From Pararhizobium sp. YC-54 (GTDB lineage: Bacteria > Pseudomonadota > Alphaproteobacteria > Rhizobiales > Rhizobiaceae): a DNA stretch of 64,000 nucleotides. The translations under genes were made by a program, and so were the position numbers. Location: the NCBI RefSeq assembly GCF_025847205.1, contig NZ_JAOYTH010000008.1:124001-188000 (forward strand), given 5' to 3'. The notes beneath the pieces are model-generated. The model ran no database searches. It saw nothing but the letters and a program-made list of their open reading frames with translations, and had not been told where the DNA came from. How positions within the stretch are numbered: position 1 is the first letter of the stretch; each line of letters starts with the position of its first letter. This document shows positions 25,531-32,782 of this stretch, in pieces.

Positions 25531-26790
25531 TCAAACCCTGAACGGGCCGGTCTTGTATTGATCCGCGTAGAGCTTTGTCACGCGCCCGAACTCGCCCGCA
25601 GCCTTGGCTTCGGCATAGGCCGGGTTCAGCCGATCCTTGTTGTCCGGGAATAGTGCAAAGTGCACTTCAGGATCGATAGGTTCAACCCCGGCCTGCGGAT
25701 CCCAAGTCTCCGGGTTCAAGGTGCGGCTCATCTTCGTCCAGTCATACTGGGCGCCGGCCTCACCATAGAGCTTGTCGATATAGGTTTGGGCGTTGTCGCC
25801 GGTGATAAGCGCGGATTCGGTATACATCATCCGCTCAGGCAGCGAGGGCTTCCAGCCGTTCAGCGCGTCGAAGACCGATGTCACCATGAAGGCTGCCTGA
25901 TAGGCGGGCAGAGAGGAGTGCGTAGCGAGCATCCGGCCCGAGAGCACCGACTTCAGGCCGTCCGGCAGGCCATCCACACCAACGACCGGAATGTCTTTCA
26001 TGCCGCGCTCGTCGAGAACAGCCAAAACACCTTCAGCGATCGAGTCATTCTGCGCCATGACGGCTTTGAGGTCCGGATGCGCAGTGACCATCGACAGCAT
26101 CGCGTCACGACCGGATTCACGGTCCCACTGGGTCCGGACGTTGCCGACAAGTTCAATACCAGGATATTCCGACGCGGCCTTCAGAACACCAGCCGTACGG
26201 AACGAATCCGTGGGCGTGGGCAGACCCCAGATATGCACGACCTTGCCTTCGCCGCCAATCTTCTCGAACAGGACCTTGGCCACCTCATACCCGGCCTTCA
26301 CCGAGTTCGGGGTCGAATACTGCACATAGAAATCACCAACATCGACAGGGGAGAACCACGCCGGATGCTCCCAGATGTTGGAGTAATAAATGCCGGAATC
26401 CTGCAGAACCTTGGCAATCTGCGGCACCGATCCATCCGGGAACGGCAGCCCAATGAACATCGTCGCGCCCTGCTGCGGCGCCGAACGCACCTGGCTGATC
26501 TGCTTGGCAGGGTCTGAACCATGCAGCATCTGCCCAGAACCGAGACCAAGCGCCGTGGTCGCCGCGTCGAAACCCTTCACCCATTCCACCCAGTAGGAAT
26601 GCAGCACGTCAACCTGATAGATGATCTTGCCGGTTGTGGCGGCCTGCGCGCCCTTCAGGCCGAGCATGCCCATTCCGCCGGTGATACCTGCCGCGGCGGC
26701 AAGCTGCATGAATAGCCGCCGCGAGAACGGCTCGTGGATTGATTTACCCGCCCGAACGATACGGGCCTCGACGGATTCAGTCTTCTTCAT
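25531..26790 (-). CDS. ABC transporter substrate-binding protein (periplasmic-binding-protein 4 / RbsB-like)
   Basis: 419 residues. The N-terminus contains SRRLFMQLAAAAGITGGMGMLG, a twin-arginine-like signal with a long n-region, unusual among sugar-binding proteins. The mature part is a type I periplasmic fold (KIIYQVDVLHSYWVEWVKGFD; VVHIWGLPTPTDS; VMAQNDSIAEGVLAVLDERG; VVGVDGLPDGL). It is longer than RbsB (about 300 residues), with an extended C-terminus. First gene of the seven-gene leftward operon, start ATG after GGAGGACACGCG, about 80 bp below the operator-bearing promoter. Confidence 0.88.
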   Translation of the reverse strand: MKKTESVEARIVRAGKSIHEPFSRRLFMQLAAAAGITGGMGMLGLKGAQAATTGKIIYQVDVLHSYWVEWVKGFDAATTALGLGSGQMLHGSDPAKQISQVRSAPQQGATMFIGLPFPDGSVPQIAKVLQDSGIYYSNIWEHPAWFSPVDVGDFYVQYSTPNSVKAGYEVAKVLFEKIGGEGKVVHIWGLPTPTDSFRTAGVLKAASEYPGIELVGNVRTQWDRESGRDAMLSMVTAHPDLKAVMAQNDSIAEGVLAVLDERGMKDIPVVGVDGLPDGLKSVLSGRMLATHSSLPAYQAAFMVTSVFDALNGWKPSLPERMMYTESALITGDNAQTYIDKLYGEAGAQYDWTKMSRTLNPETWDPQAGVEPIDPEVHFALFPDNKDRLNPAYAEAKAAGEFGRVTKLYADQYKTGPFRV

Positions 26791-26872
26791 CGCGTGTCCT
26801 CCATTGCGAAATTTCCCATCGGTATCATGCAAGGCTGCACTGGGCAGCGATCCGATGGCGCCTCCGAGAACA

Positions 26873-26919
26873 CTATTACGATAATACCGTCATACGGTCA
26901 AGTCATACCGTATTACGGT
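26873..26919 (-). promoter_or_regulatory. Promoter of the transporter/BVMO operon with two GntR-type operators
   Basis: On the minus strand, -35 TTGACC (26901-26896) and -10 TAATAG (26878-26873) are 17 bp apart. Operator 26886-26898 (ACCGTCATACGGT) lies in the spacer; a second, perfect copy, ACCGTATTACGGT (26907-26919), lies just upstream of the -35. Centre-to-centre distance is 21 bp, two helical turns, so the dimers would be on the same face. Confidence 0.78.
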
Positions 26920-26945
26920 CCTTGGACAAGCTCGAGTTTCTGCCG

Positions 26946-27047
26946 CGCGATCCCTCTGCCGCCGAGTCTCGGCGGCCCTCTCAAAATGGGTGCCGGCCTT
27001 TCCTCGCCTTCCCAGTCCGCCCGCCGCACGCGGCGCAGTCGACGAAG
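26946..27047 (+). repeat. Degenerate copy of an ABC-operon intergenic segment
   Basis: This stretch matches, with small gaps, the reverse complement of 34504-34620: CGCGATCCC..TGCCGCCGAG, a hairpin, AAATGGGTGCC, then TTTCCTCGCCTTCCCAGTCC and the rest of the permease N-terminal coding sequence (SSPSQSARR). The coding part runs only to a TAA at 27048-27050, about 20 codons. It is a relic of a second, lost copy of a similar transporter operon, or a recombination scar. Confidence 0.75.
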
Positions 27048-27096
27048 GTAAGCGCGAATTTCCCCACCTTTTCCTGTTGAGTGTGCTTTGGCATGA

Positions 27097-27122
27097 GGTG
27101 TCCACCAAAACAGGTGGACACC
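27097..27122. repeat. Perfect 10-bp inverted repeat beside IS66-like remnant
   Basis: GGTGTCCACC (27097-27106) and GGTGGACACC (27113-27122) with a 6-nt loop. It lies just before a decayed IS66-type orf and may be part of the element end or a regulatory hairpin; no T-tract follows. Confidence 0.45.
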
Positions 27123-27127
27123 AAGTG

Positions 27128-27313
27128 ATGGAAGAGGATGATCAGAAACTGGCTGTGAGGCTTATGGGTCGGAATGGACGCCGTCGATACGACCGGCATC
27201 GAAAGAGCGTCTCGTCGCGACGTGCCTTGAGCCTGGCGCATCGGTATCGCGACTTGCGCTCGAACACGGGGGCAACGCGCCTCGTTTGGAAGTGGATAAG
27301 GAAGCGCGCATAG
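27128..27313 (+). pseudogene. Frameshifted IS66-family TnpA (small orf) remnant
   Basis: The frame begins MEEDDQKLAVRLMGRNGRRR then YDRHRK; after a frameshift near 27200 the alternate frame reads ERLVATCLEPGASVSRLALE, and after a second shift the first frame resumes with RLVWKWIRKRA. Joined, this is the helix-turn-helix transposase A of IS66-type elements (LVxxCLxPGxSVxxLALEHGxNAxLVxKWI). Two frameshifts and no tnpB/tnpC show that the element is dead. Confidence 0.7.
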
Positions 27314-27690
27314 CTCGCGCCGTCGTCGACATCGACGTTTATTCCGGTTCAGCCTGGGGGCACCTCGGATCAGACTTTATCACGACAAAATAGTGGGTTT
27401 GCGCTGGATCTGGCTGCCACTTGTGGTGAAGAGCGGCCGTCGGAACCTGAGAGGATTGGCCCATTGTCCTCTCCAGCCAAGGTGACCGCGTCACTGCCGA
27501 ACAGTGTGAAGCTGACGCTGGAATGCAGTGAGTGGACGCGTTGACAGCGGCAATCGGAGCGTGGGGTCAAGTTCAGACCGGCGCTGACCTTCAGGTCTAC
27601 CTGCATCGCAGCGCTGCGAACTCAGGTTAACAAAAAGTCAACTCGTCGGTCATAGCGTGTTCCTGGAGCGAAAACGTGCATGAATCAGAA
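27314..27690. other. Non-coding stretch, probably decayed mobile DNA
   Basis: About 380 bp with no frame I can assign. It follows the IS66-like remnant and precedes the NCS2 terminator. An 78-codon leftward frame (27370-27606) has no recognisable family. Nothing further is supported. Confidence 0.4.
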
Positions 27691-27713
27691 AGGACCGCCT
27701 CCGGGGCGGTCCT
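27691..27713 (-). terminator. Terminator hairpin of the NCS2 permease gene
   Basis: Perfect 9-bp stem AGGACCGCC / GGCGGTCCT with a 5-nt loop, 20 bp past the permease stop. On the minus strand it is followed by TTCTGATT, a weak T-rich tract. Confidence 0.65.
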
Positions 27714-27733
27714 CTCTTCCTCGTTGCCGGCGA

Positions 27734-29218
27734 TCACGCGTCCGAAGCCATCGCCGCTTCCCGGATCTCGGCCTCGTTTGCCTTGGTGCCGTTGAAGAAG
27801 GCGTTGAGCACCACCGCCGAAACCGAGGCCAGCAGAATGCCCGACTCGATCAGCGGGTGGATGTCGTGCGGCATCCACATCTTGAAGTCAGGCGCCACCA
27901 GCGGGATCATGCCGAAGCCGATGGAGACCGCGACCACGAACAGGTTGTTGCGATTGGTCTTGAAGTCGACATTGGACAGGATGCGGATACCCGTTGCCGC
28001 CACCATGCCGAACATCACAAGCCCGGCCCCGCCCAGCACCACTGTCGGCAGCGCCTCGACCAGTGCACCCATCTTGGGCACCAGGCCGAGAATGATCAGG
28101 ATCACGCCGCCGGCGACGCAGACAAAGCGGCTCTTGACCCCGGTGACGCCGACCAAGCCGACATTCTGCGAGAAGCTCGTATACGGGAAGGTGTTGAACA
28201 GGCCGCCAATGATGGTGCCGAGACCGTCAGTACGCAGGCCGGCCGACAGCATCGGCTGGGTCACTTTCCTGCCCGTCATGTCGCCGAGCGCCAGGAACAT
28301 GCCGGTCGATTCGATCATGACGACAATCATCACCAGCACCATCGTGATGATCAGGATCGGGTCGAAGATCGGCATGCCGAAGCGGAGCGGCGTGATCAGT
28401 TCGAACCAGCCGGCGGACGCCACCTTGTCGAAATGCATCATGCCGAGCGACGCGGTAAGCACCCCGCCGATGACGATGCCGAGCAGCACCGCGATGTTGG
28501 CCATGAAACCCTTGCCGAACCTGGCGATCGCCAGGATCGAGACCAAAACGACAGCCGAAATGCCGACATTGACGAGCGGCGCATAGGCGGCGTTCGGCGC
28601 TGTTGCTGCGAGCGCCAGCTTGGCCGGGATCGGCGGAATGGTGGAACCAGTGGCCGCGGCCATGTCGGTCACCGTCTTCAGCCATTCGGCATGCTCGGGC
28701 GCAACGAGCCTCGGCGCGGTCGGGCCGAAGGGATTGCCGAATATCCAGTTGATGCCGATGCGCATCAAAGATGCGCCGATGACCACGATGATGGTTCCGG
28801 TGACGACAGGCGGGAAGAACCGCAACATGCGGCTGACAAGCGGCGCGATCAGGAATGCCACGATGCCGGCACCTATGATGGCGCCAAAGATCATGCGGGC
28901 GCCGTCGGGGCCCTGGTTGGCGTTGGCCATGGCGACCATCGGGCCGACGGCGGCAAAGGTTACGCCCATCATCACCGGAAGCTTGATGCCGAACCATTGG
29001 GTCGCGCCGAACGACTGGATGATGGTGACGAGGCCGCAGACGAAAAGATCAGCCGAAATCAGAAAAGCGACCTGCTCCGGATCGAGCTTCAACGCCCGTC
29101 CGATGATGAGAGGCACCGCGATTGCGCCGGCATACATGACCAGCACGTGCTGGATCCCGAGCGCGGCTAGACGAGGTGCTGGAAGCACTTCGTCCACAGG
29201 ATGAGTACTGTTGGACAT
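27734..29218 (-). CDS. NCS2-family nucleobase (xanthine/uric acid-type) permease
   Basis: 494 residues with 12-14 hydrophobic segments. The TM1 His motif GIQHVLVMYAGAIAVP and the NCS2 signature QNVGLVGVTG (in SFSQNVGLVGVTGVKSR) are intact, as is the TM8-9 region MIESTGMFLALGDMTGRK. The sequence fits the xanthine/uric acid branch of NCS2 proton symporters rather than uracil carriers. Start ATG at 29218, after AGGGGAACAAATGCC; longer in-frame starts lie inside the structured leader described below. Single-gene unit with its own terminator; divergent from a BMP binding protein. Confidence 0.9.
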   Translation of the reverse strand: MSNSTHPVDEVLPAPRLAALGIQHVLVMYAGAIAVPLIIGRALKLDPEQVAFLISADLFVCGLVTIIQSFGATQWFGIKLPVMMGVTFAAVGPMVAMANANQGPDGARMIFGAIIGAGIVAFLIAPLVSRMLRFFPPVVTGTIIVVIGASLMRIGINWIFGNPFGPTAPRLVAPEHAEWLKTVTDMAAATGSTIPPIPAKLALAATAPNAAYAPLVNVGISAVVLVSILAIARFGKGFMANIAVLLGIVIGGVLTASLGMMHFDKVASAGWFELITPLRFGMPIFDPILIITMVLVMIVVMIESTGMFLALGDMTGRKVTQPMLSAGLRTDGLGTIIGGLFNTFPYTSFSQNVGLVGVTGVKSRFVCVAGGVILIILGLVPKMGALVEALPTVVLGGAGLVMFGMVAATGIRILSNVDFKTNRNNLFVVAVSIGFGMIPLVAPDFKMWMPHDIHPLIESGILLASVSAVVLNAFFNGTKANEAEIREAAMASDA

Positions 29219-29266
29219 GGCATTTGTTCCCCTTTTGCCAGTCGGCCCATCACTGCTCATGAGGAG

Positions 29267-29304
29267 CCGCTTTCTTCCCTTGCGGGTAGTATACTGCATG
29301 GCGG
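29267..29304 (-). ncRNA. Candidate xanthine-type (NMT1-like) riboswitch aptamer in the NCS2 leader
   Basis: On the minus strand, about 50-90 nt before the start codon, a short stem CCGC/GCGG (29304-29301 with 29270-29267) encloses GTATACTACCCGCAAGGGAAGAAA. Within it CCC-GCAA-GGG forms a GNRA-capped hairpin, flanked by a purine-rich 3' side and a GTATA 5' side. NMT1-motif RNAs are small xanthine/urate riboswitches known from alphaproteobacteria, found before purine transporters. I recognise the layout but could not compare with a covariance model. The 5' stem strand also pairs in the hairpin at 29294-29322, so two exclusive folds are possible. Confidence 0.45.
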
Positions 29305-29332
29305 AGCGTCTCCACCATGCAGCCTTTTTTTT
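29294..29332 (+). terminator. Strong hairpin plus T8 (terminator on plus strand; alternative leader fold on minus strand)
   Basis: CTGCATGG-c-GGAG-cgt-CTCC-a-CCATGCAG (29294-29322), then CC and eight T on the plus strand: a textbook intrinsic terminator pointing at the BMP gene, although no gene precedes it on that strand. On the minus strand the same stem forms the first hairpin of the NCS2 leader and overlaps the putative aptamer stem. Confidence 0.6.
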
Positions 29333-29501
29333 GAAATAGTCTCACGATTTTCGCAATAGTCAGCTTTATGAAGCTACCCTAATATTAAAGGGCGGATGGA
29401 TCGGCGGCCTCATGGAGGCTTTGCGCAAAAAGAACTTCTGACAATCAGCGCAATTTGAGCCACATCCTTCCGGCAGGGAACTTAACCGGAGGATAGTCTT
29501 C

Positions 29502-30491
29502 ATGAAATTCGCAACTCGTCTCGGGATCTGCCTTGCAGCCCTGTTCGTGTCAAATGCTACTGCATCATTCGCTGATGACCTAAAAGTAGGAATGCTCATC
29601 CCAGGTCGAATTGACGACGGGGGATTCATGGAGGCCGGGTACGATGGTCTCATGCGAATCAAGGAAGAGCTCCACATCCAGACAAATTATATAGATAACA
29701 TCAAGCCAGAGATTGGACCCTTGTCCGATGCACTGCGAAAATTGGCCGCGGACGGACCCGATATGATCGTCGCGCATGGGGGGCAAAACGGCAAGGCCGT
29801 TGAAGCCGTTGCTCCAGAATTTCCGAACATCAAGTTTGCTGTGGTACAGGGAAACACTACAGGCAAGAATATTTCGAGCTACGAAGTCTTGCAGGAGCAA
29901 TCCGCATGGCTTGCAGGCGCCGCTGCGGGACTTCTTACCAAGACAAATGTTGTCGGCCATATTTCCGGCATACGTGTGCCGCCTGGACTCAAGGGACGTG
30001 CCGCCTTTTATCATGGTCTCATGCAAACAAATCCCGGCGCCAAATTCCTGACTGTTTTCGCTGGCAGCCAGGACGATACCGAACTTGCACGCAAAGTCGC
30101 GACAGCAGAAATCGACGCTGGTGCCGACATCATCTTTACAATGTTGAATGCTGGCCGTGCCGGCTCGATAGACGCCATGCGGGAGCGTGGCGTGCTGCAA
30201 ATCGGAAATGTTCGGGACTGGTATCCCGATCACCCGGATGTATTTGTTGCCTCCGCCTTGGCAAATGTCAGCCTCGCCGCGTTTCATGCGGCCAAGGACT
30301 TGGCTGACGGCGACTGGAAATCCGGCGAGATCACCAAGATAGGCCTGGAAGAGCCTGAAGCGGTGTCATTGGCGCTGTCGCCGGGCGTATCCGACGACGT
30401 CAAAGCCAAAGTAGCCGAGTTGAGCAAAAAAATCGTTGCTGGCGAAATTGTAGTTTCTACCGATTATGACGGCAAAGAATTTGAATTTTGA
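29502..30491 (+). CDS. BMP-family (PnrA-like) ABC substrate-binding protein, orphan
   Basis: 329 residues. Signal peptide to about residue 24 (ATASFADD), then KVGMLIPGRIDDGGFMEAGYDG, the start of the basic-membrane-protein family fold; later DMIVAHGGQNGKAVE and a QEQSAWLAGAAAGL segment are typical. BMP proteins bind purine nucleosides or related compounds for ABC import. No permease or ATPase of the matching type lies nearby. The divergent NCS2 purine permease supports a purine-related ligand (inference). Start ATG after GGAGGATAG; a strong hairpin follows the stop. Confidence 0.85.
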   Translation: MKFATRLGICLAALFVSNATASFADDLKVGMLIPGRIDDGGFMEAGYDGLMRIKEELHIQTNYIDNIKPEIGPLSDALRKLAADGPDMIVAHGGQNGKAVEAVAPEFPNIKFAVVQGNTTGKNISSYEVLQEQSAWLAGAAAGLLTKTNVVGHISGIRVPPGLKGRAAFYHGLMQTNPGAKFLTVFAGSQDDTELARKVATAEIDAGADIIFTMLNAGRAGSIDAMRERGVLQIGNVRDWYPDHPDVFVASALANVSLAAFHAAKDLADGDWKSGEITKIGLEEPEAVSLALSPGVSDDVKAKVAELSKKIVAGEIVVSTDYDGKEFEF

Positions 30492-30513
30492 CGGATCTCC
30501 GTCAAGCTAGCTA

Positions 30514-30552
30514 GGTTCTGCGCATGGTTCATACGGGGCCATGCGCAGAACC
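30514..30552 (+). terminator. Long hairpin after the BMP gene
   Basis: Perfect 14-bp stem GGTTCTGCGCATGG / CCATGCGCAGAACC with an 11-nt loop, 22 bp beyond the stop. A smaller perfect hairpin GACGGA/TCCGTC (30490-30503) directly overlaps the stop region. T-tracts are poor, so termination efficiency is uncertain. Confidence 0.6.
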
Positions 30553-30845
30553 CGAAACTTTCAACCTGGCACTGCTTAGGCATTTTTTAGTGACGGGCGA
30601 GTTTTGTGGTTCCCCCTAAGTCTCACGATGGCCGTTTGGTTAATGTTACGATGCTGTCCAGCCCATTGCGGTCTCCGTCGAATCCTAAGCAAATCCGACG
30701 GAATCACAACTGGCTGATTTCACTCAACGTTTTCTCAGCCAGGCTCTAAGTGATATTGTGACCTCTTCTCGTACAACTCAACGTGCCCGTTTGCCGTGAA
30801 GGGGAACGCAGTTTTGAAGCCTTGCGTAGGTTTTCTGCTCCGTTG
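30553..30845. other. Intergenic, no gene seen
   Basis: About 290 bp between the BMP hairpin and the end of the leftward ABC operon. Slightly AT-richer than its surroundings; no frame, repeat or promoter could be assigned. Confidence 0.4.
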
Positions 30846-32006
30846 CTACTCGGTCCCGGTCATCACCGCTAGCGCGTCTTTGACCCCGGTGTAAAAGGAC
30901 TTGTCAGCCTGCGCCGAATTACCGTCGTTGTTGGATTTGTCCTCCTGAAACCGCGCACCTTCCTGGTCGAAAAGATGAATGGCCGACGCCGGGAAGTTGA
31001 GGAAAACGGTCTGATCTTCCGAGAAGTCGATGTCTCGCGGCAGCATGGCGGCGCATGCCAGCGCACCTCGGGAGCAATAGGCGACGCGGCTGCCACCAAG
31101 TTCTTCGATAAGCTCAATCCTGGCTGCCAGACCTTTCCCATTCAAGGAAATCGCGACATCTTCCGGGCGAATGCCCACGGTCACGCCATGACCGGCCGGT
31201 GGGAGACGGAACCCGGCCTCGGTGACCCAGTCCTCGCAATTCTTCAATTTTACGCATCTCTCATTCAGGGTGGCGGCCTCGAAAAGGTTCATCGCGGGTG
31301 CGCCCATGAAGCTTGCGACGAATGTCGACGCAGGACGGGCATAGACCTCGGCGGGCGTGCCGATCTGGGCTATCCGGCCGCCGTTCATGACGATTAACCG
31401 GTCGGCCAGCGTCATCGCCTCCACCTGATCATGGGTCACGAAGATCGAGGTCGCCTTCAAGCGGCGATGCAGGCGGCGGATCTCGATGCGCATATCCACC
31501 CTGAGCTTGGCATCGAGGTTGGACAGCGGTTCGTCGAACAGGAATACGCCAGGCTCGCGTACAATCGCGCGGCCCATGGCGACGCGTTGGCGCTGGCCGC
31601 CGGAAAGTTGCGCCGGCCGGCGGTCGAGATAGTCCGTCAATGCCAGGGTTGCCGCCACCGCTTCGACCCGCCGCTGGATGTCCGCCTTCGGTATGCGCGC
31701 GACCTTCAGTGGATAGCCTATGTTTTGGCGCACCGTCATATGCGGATAAAGCGCATAATTCTGGAACACCATGGCGCAGCCGCGCTGCGAAGGTTCGACG
31801 TCGTTCATGCATTGACCGTCGATCAGCAGTTCGCCTCCGGATATGTCTTCGAGGCCGGCGATCATCCGTAGAAGCGTGGACTTCCCGCAGCCTGAAGGCC
31901 CGACAATGACGATGAACTCGCCTTCCAGGATTTCCATGTCGATCCCGTGAACGACCTGCTTTCCGTCATAGGACTTCTTGAGGCCCGAAAGATTCAGATG
32001 CGCCAT
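30846..32006 (-). CDS. ABC transporter ATPase, CUT1 type (UgpC/MalK-like)
   Basis: 386 residues. Walker A is [10 protein letters not shown]-loop VFQNYALYPHM, signature LSGGQRQR, Walker [13 protein letters not shown], switch VTHDQVEA, then the OB-fold regulatory C-terminus (GIRPEDVAI). This is the MalK/UgpC layout. Its ATG overlaps the stop of the phosphatase gene. It is the last gene of the leftward operon with two permeases and a binding protein. The C-terminus is about 25 residues longer than usual, with a hydrophilic tail. Confidence 0.92.
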   Translation of the reverse strand: MAHLNLSGLKKSYDGKQVVHGIDMEILEGEFIVIVGPSGCGKSTLLRMIAGLEDISGGELLIDGQCMNDVEPSQRGCAMVFQNYALYPHMTVRQNIGYPLKVARIPKADIQRRVEAVAATLALTDYLDRRPAQLSGGQRQRVAMGRAIVREPGVFLFDEPLSNLDAKLRVDMRIEIRRLHRRLKATSIFVTHDQVEAMTLADRLIVMNGGRIAQIGTPAEVYARPASTFVASFMGAPAMNLFEAATLNERCVKLKNCEDWVTEAGFRLPPAGHGVTVGIRPEDVAISLNGKGLAARIELIEELGGSRVAYCSRGALACAAMLPRDIDFSEDQTVFLNFPASAIHLFDQEGARFQEDKSNNDGNSAQADKSFYTGVKDALAVMTGTE

Positions 32007-32782
32007 CACTTGTCCTTCTCGTTTTTATTGGAGTGGTCCGCGTCCAGCAGGCGAGAGCGCAGCCGTGCCAGCGTTTCGTCGTCGAGGCCGATCGTCTTCA
32101 GATAGGATTGGACGCTTCCATAAGTGTCCGCGATGTAGTCGAGCATCGCCGACATGACGTTCGGATCGGACCCGAGCAGCTTTCGGAAGGTTTCCACATC
32201 AGCACCATGCTTTTCCGCATCGCAGACAAGCTCATCAATGAGCGGGGCGATCAGATCGCCGGTCAGTGCGTAATCGGCCAGGATAAGTTCTCGGGAAACC
32301 TCAGCGATCGAAAGCAGCAGTCCCGCGATGATACCTGTGCGGTCCTTGCCGGCCGTGCAATGAAACAAAACCGTGCCGCCACCCGTATTGGCGATCGCTT
32401 CCAGGACCGCACGGATCGCCGCCCCTCGGGTGGAAAGAGCCTGGATATAGAGATCGAGAAGAACATCGCCGCCGGCGTTGACAGCGGCCGATCTTGGCGA
32501 CAGTCCGTCGAACAGCGAAACGTGCAGATAGGTTACGCCTTCCTGCTTGGCAAAGGGATTGGGCGACGTTTCCAGTTCCTGATCGTTCCTCAGGTCGATG
32601 ACCTTGCGCAGCCCCGCCTGGAGCAGGATGGCCATGCCGTCCGGCTTGATCCGGTGCAGTCCGTCCGAGCGCAGCATGCGCTGCCAACGGGTCTCGCCAT
32701 CGGGAGTCTTATAACCGCCGAGATCGCGGATGTTGTAGGTGCCGTCTGCGGCCAAACGACGTTGCGGTGCCGGTGTCATCAT
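32006..32782 (-). CDS. Tyrosine-protein phosphatase-like protein (Y_phosphatase3 / DSP fold)
   Basis: 258 residues. The P-loop HCTAGKDRTG supplies the catalytic Cys and Arg; upstream NIRDLGGYKTPDG and LRSDGLHRI are the N-terminal hallmarks of this family (IphP / lipid phosphatase-like). No signal peptide, so it should act in the cytosol. It is overlapped by ATGA with the upstream permease and by TGATG with the downstream ATPase, so it is translated as part of the transporter operon. That position suggests dephosphorylation of the imported substrate rather than protein signalling (inference). Confidence 0.85.
   Translation of the reverse strand: MMTPAPQRRLAADGTYNIRDLGGYKTPDGETRWQRMLRSDGLHRIKPDGMAILLQAGLRKVIDLRNDQELETSPNPFAKQEGVTYLHVSLFDGLSPRSAAVNAGGDVLLDLYIQALSTRGAAIRAVLEAIANTGGGTVLFHCTAGKDRTGIIAGLLLSIAEVSRELILADYALTGDLIAPLIDELVCDAEKHGADVETFRKLLGSDPNVMSAMLDYIADTYGSVQSYLKTIGLDDETLARLRSRLLDADHSNKNEKDK

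Noticed and set aside
27680..29170. 496-codon plus-strand frame opposite the NCS2 permease
   Set aside because: Extreme His/Asp/Arg/Glu-rich composition typical of an antisense frame of a membrane protein; no motif.
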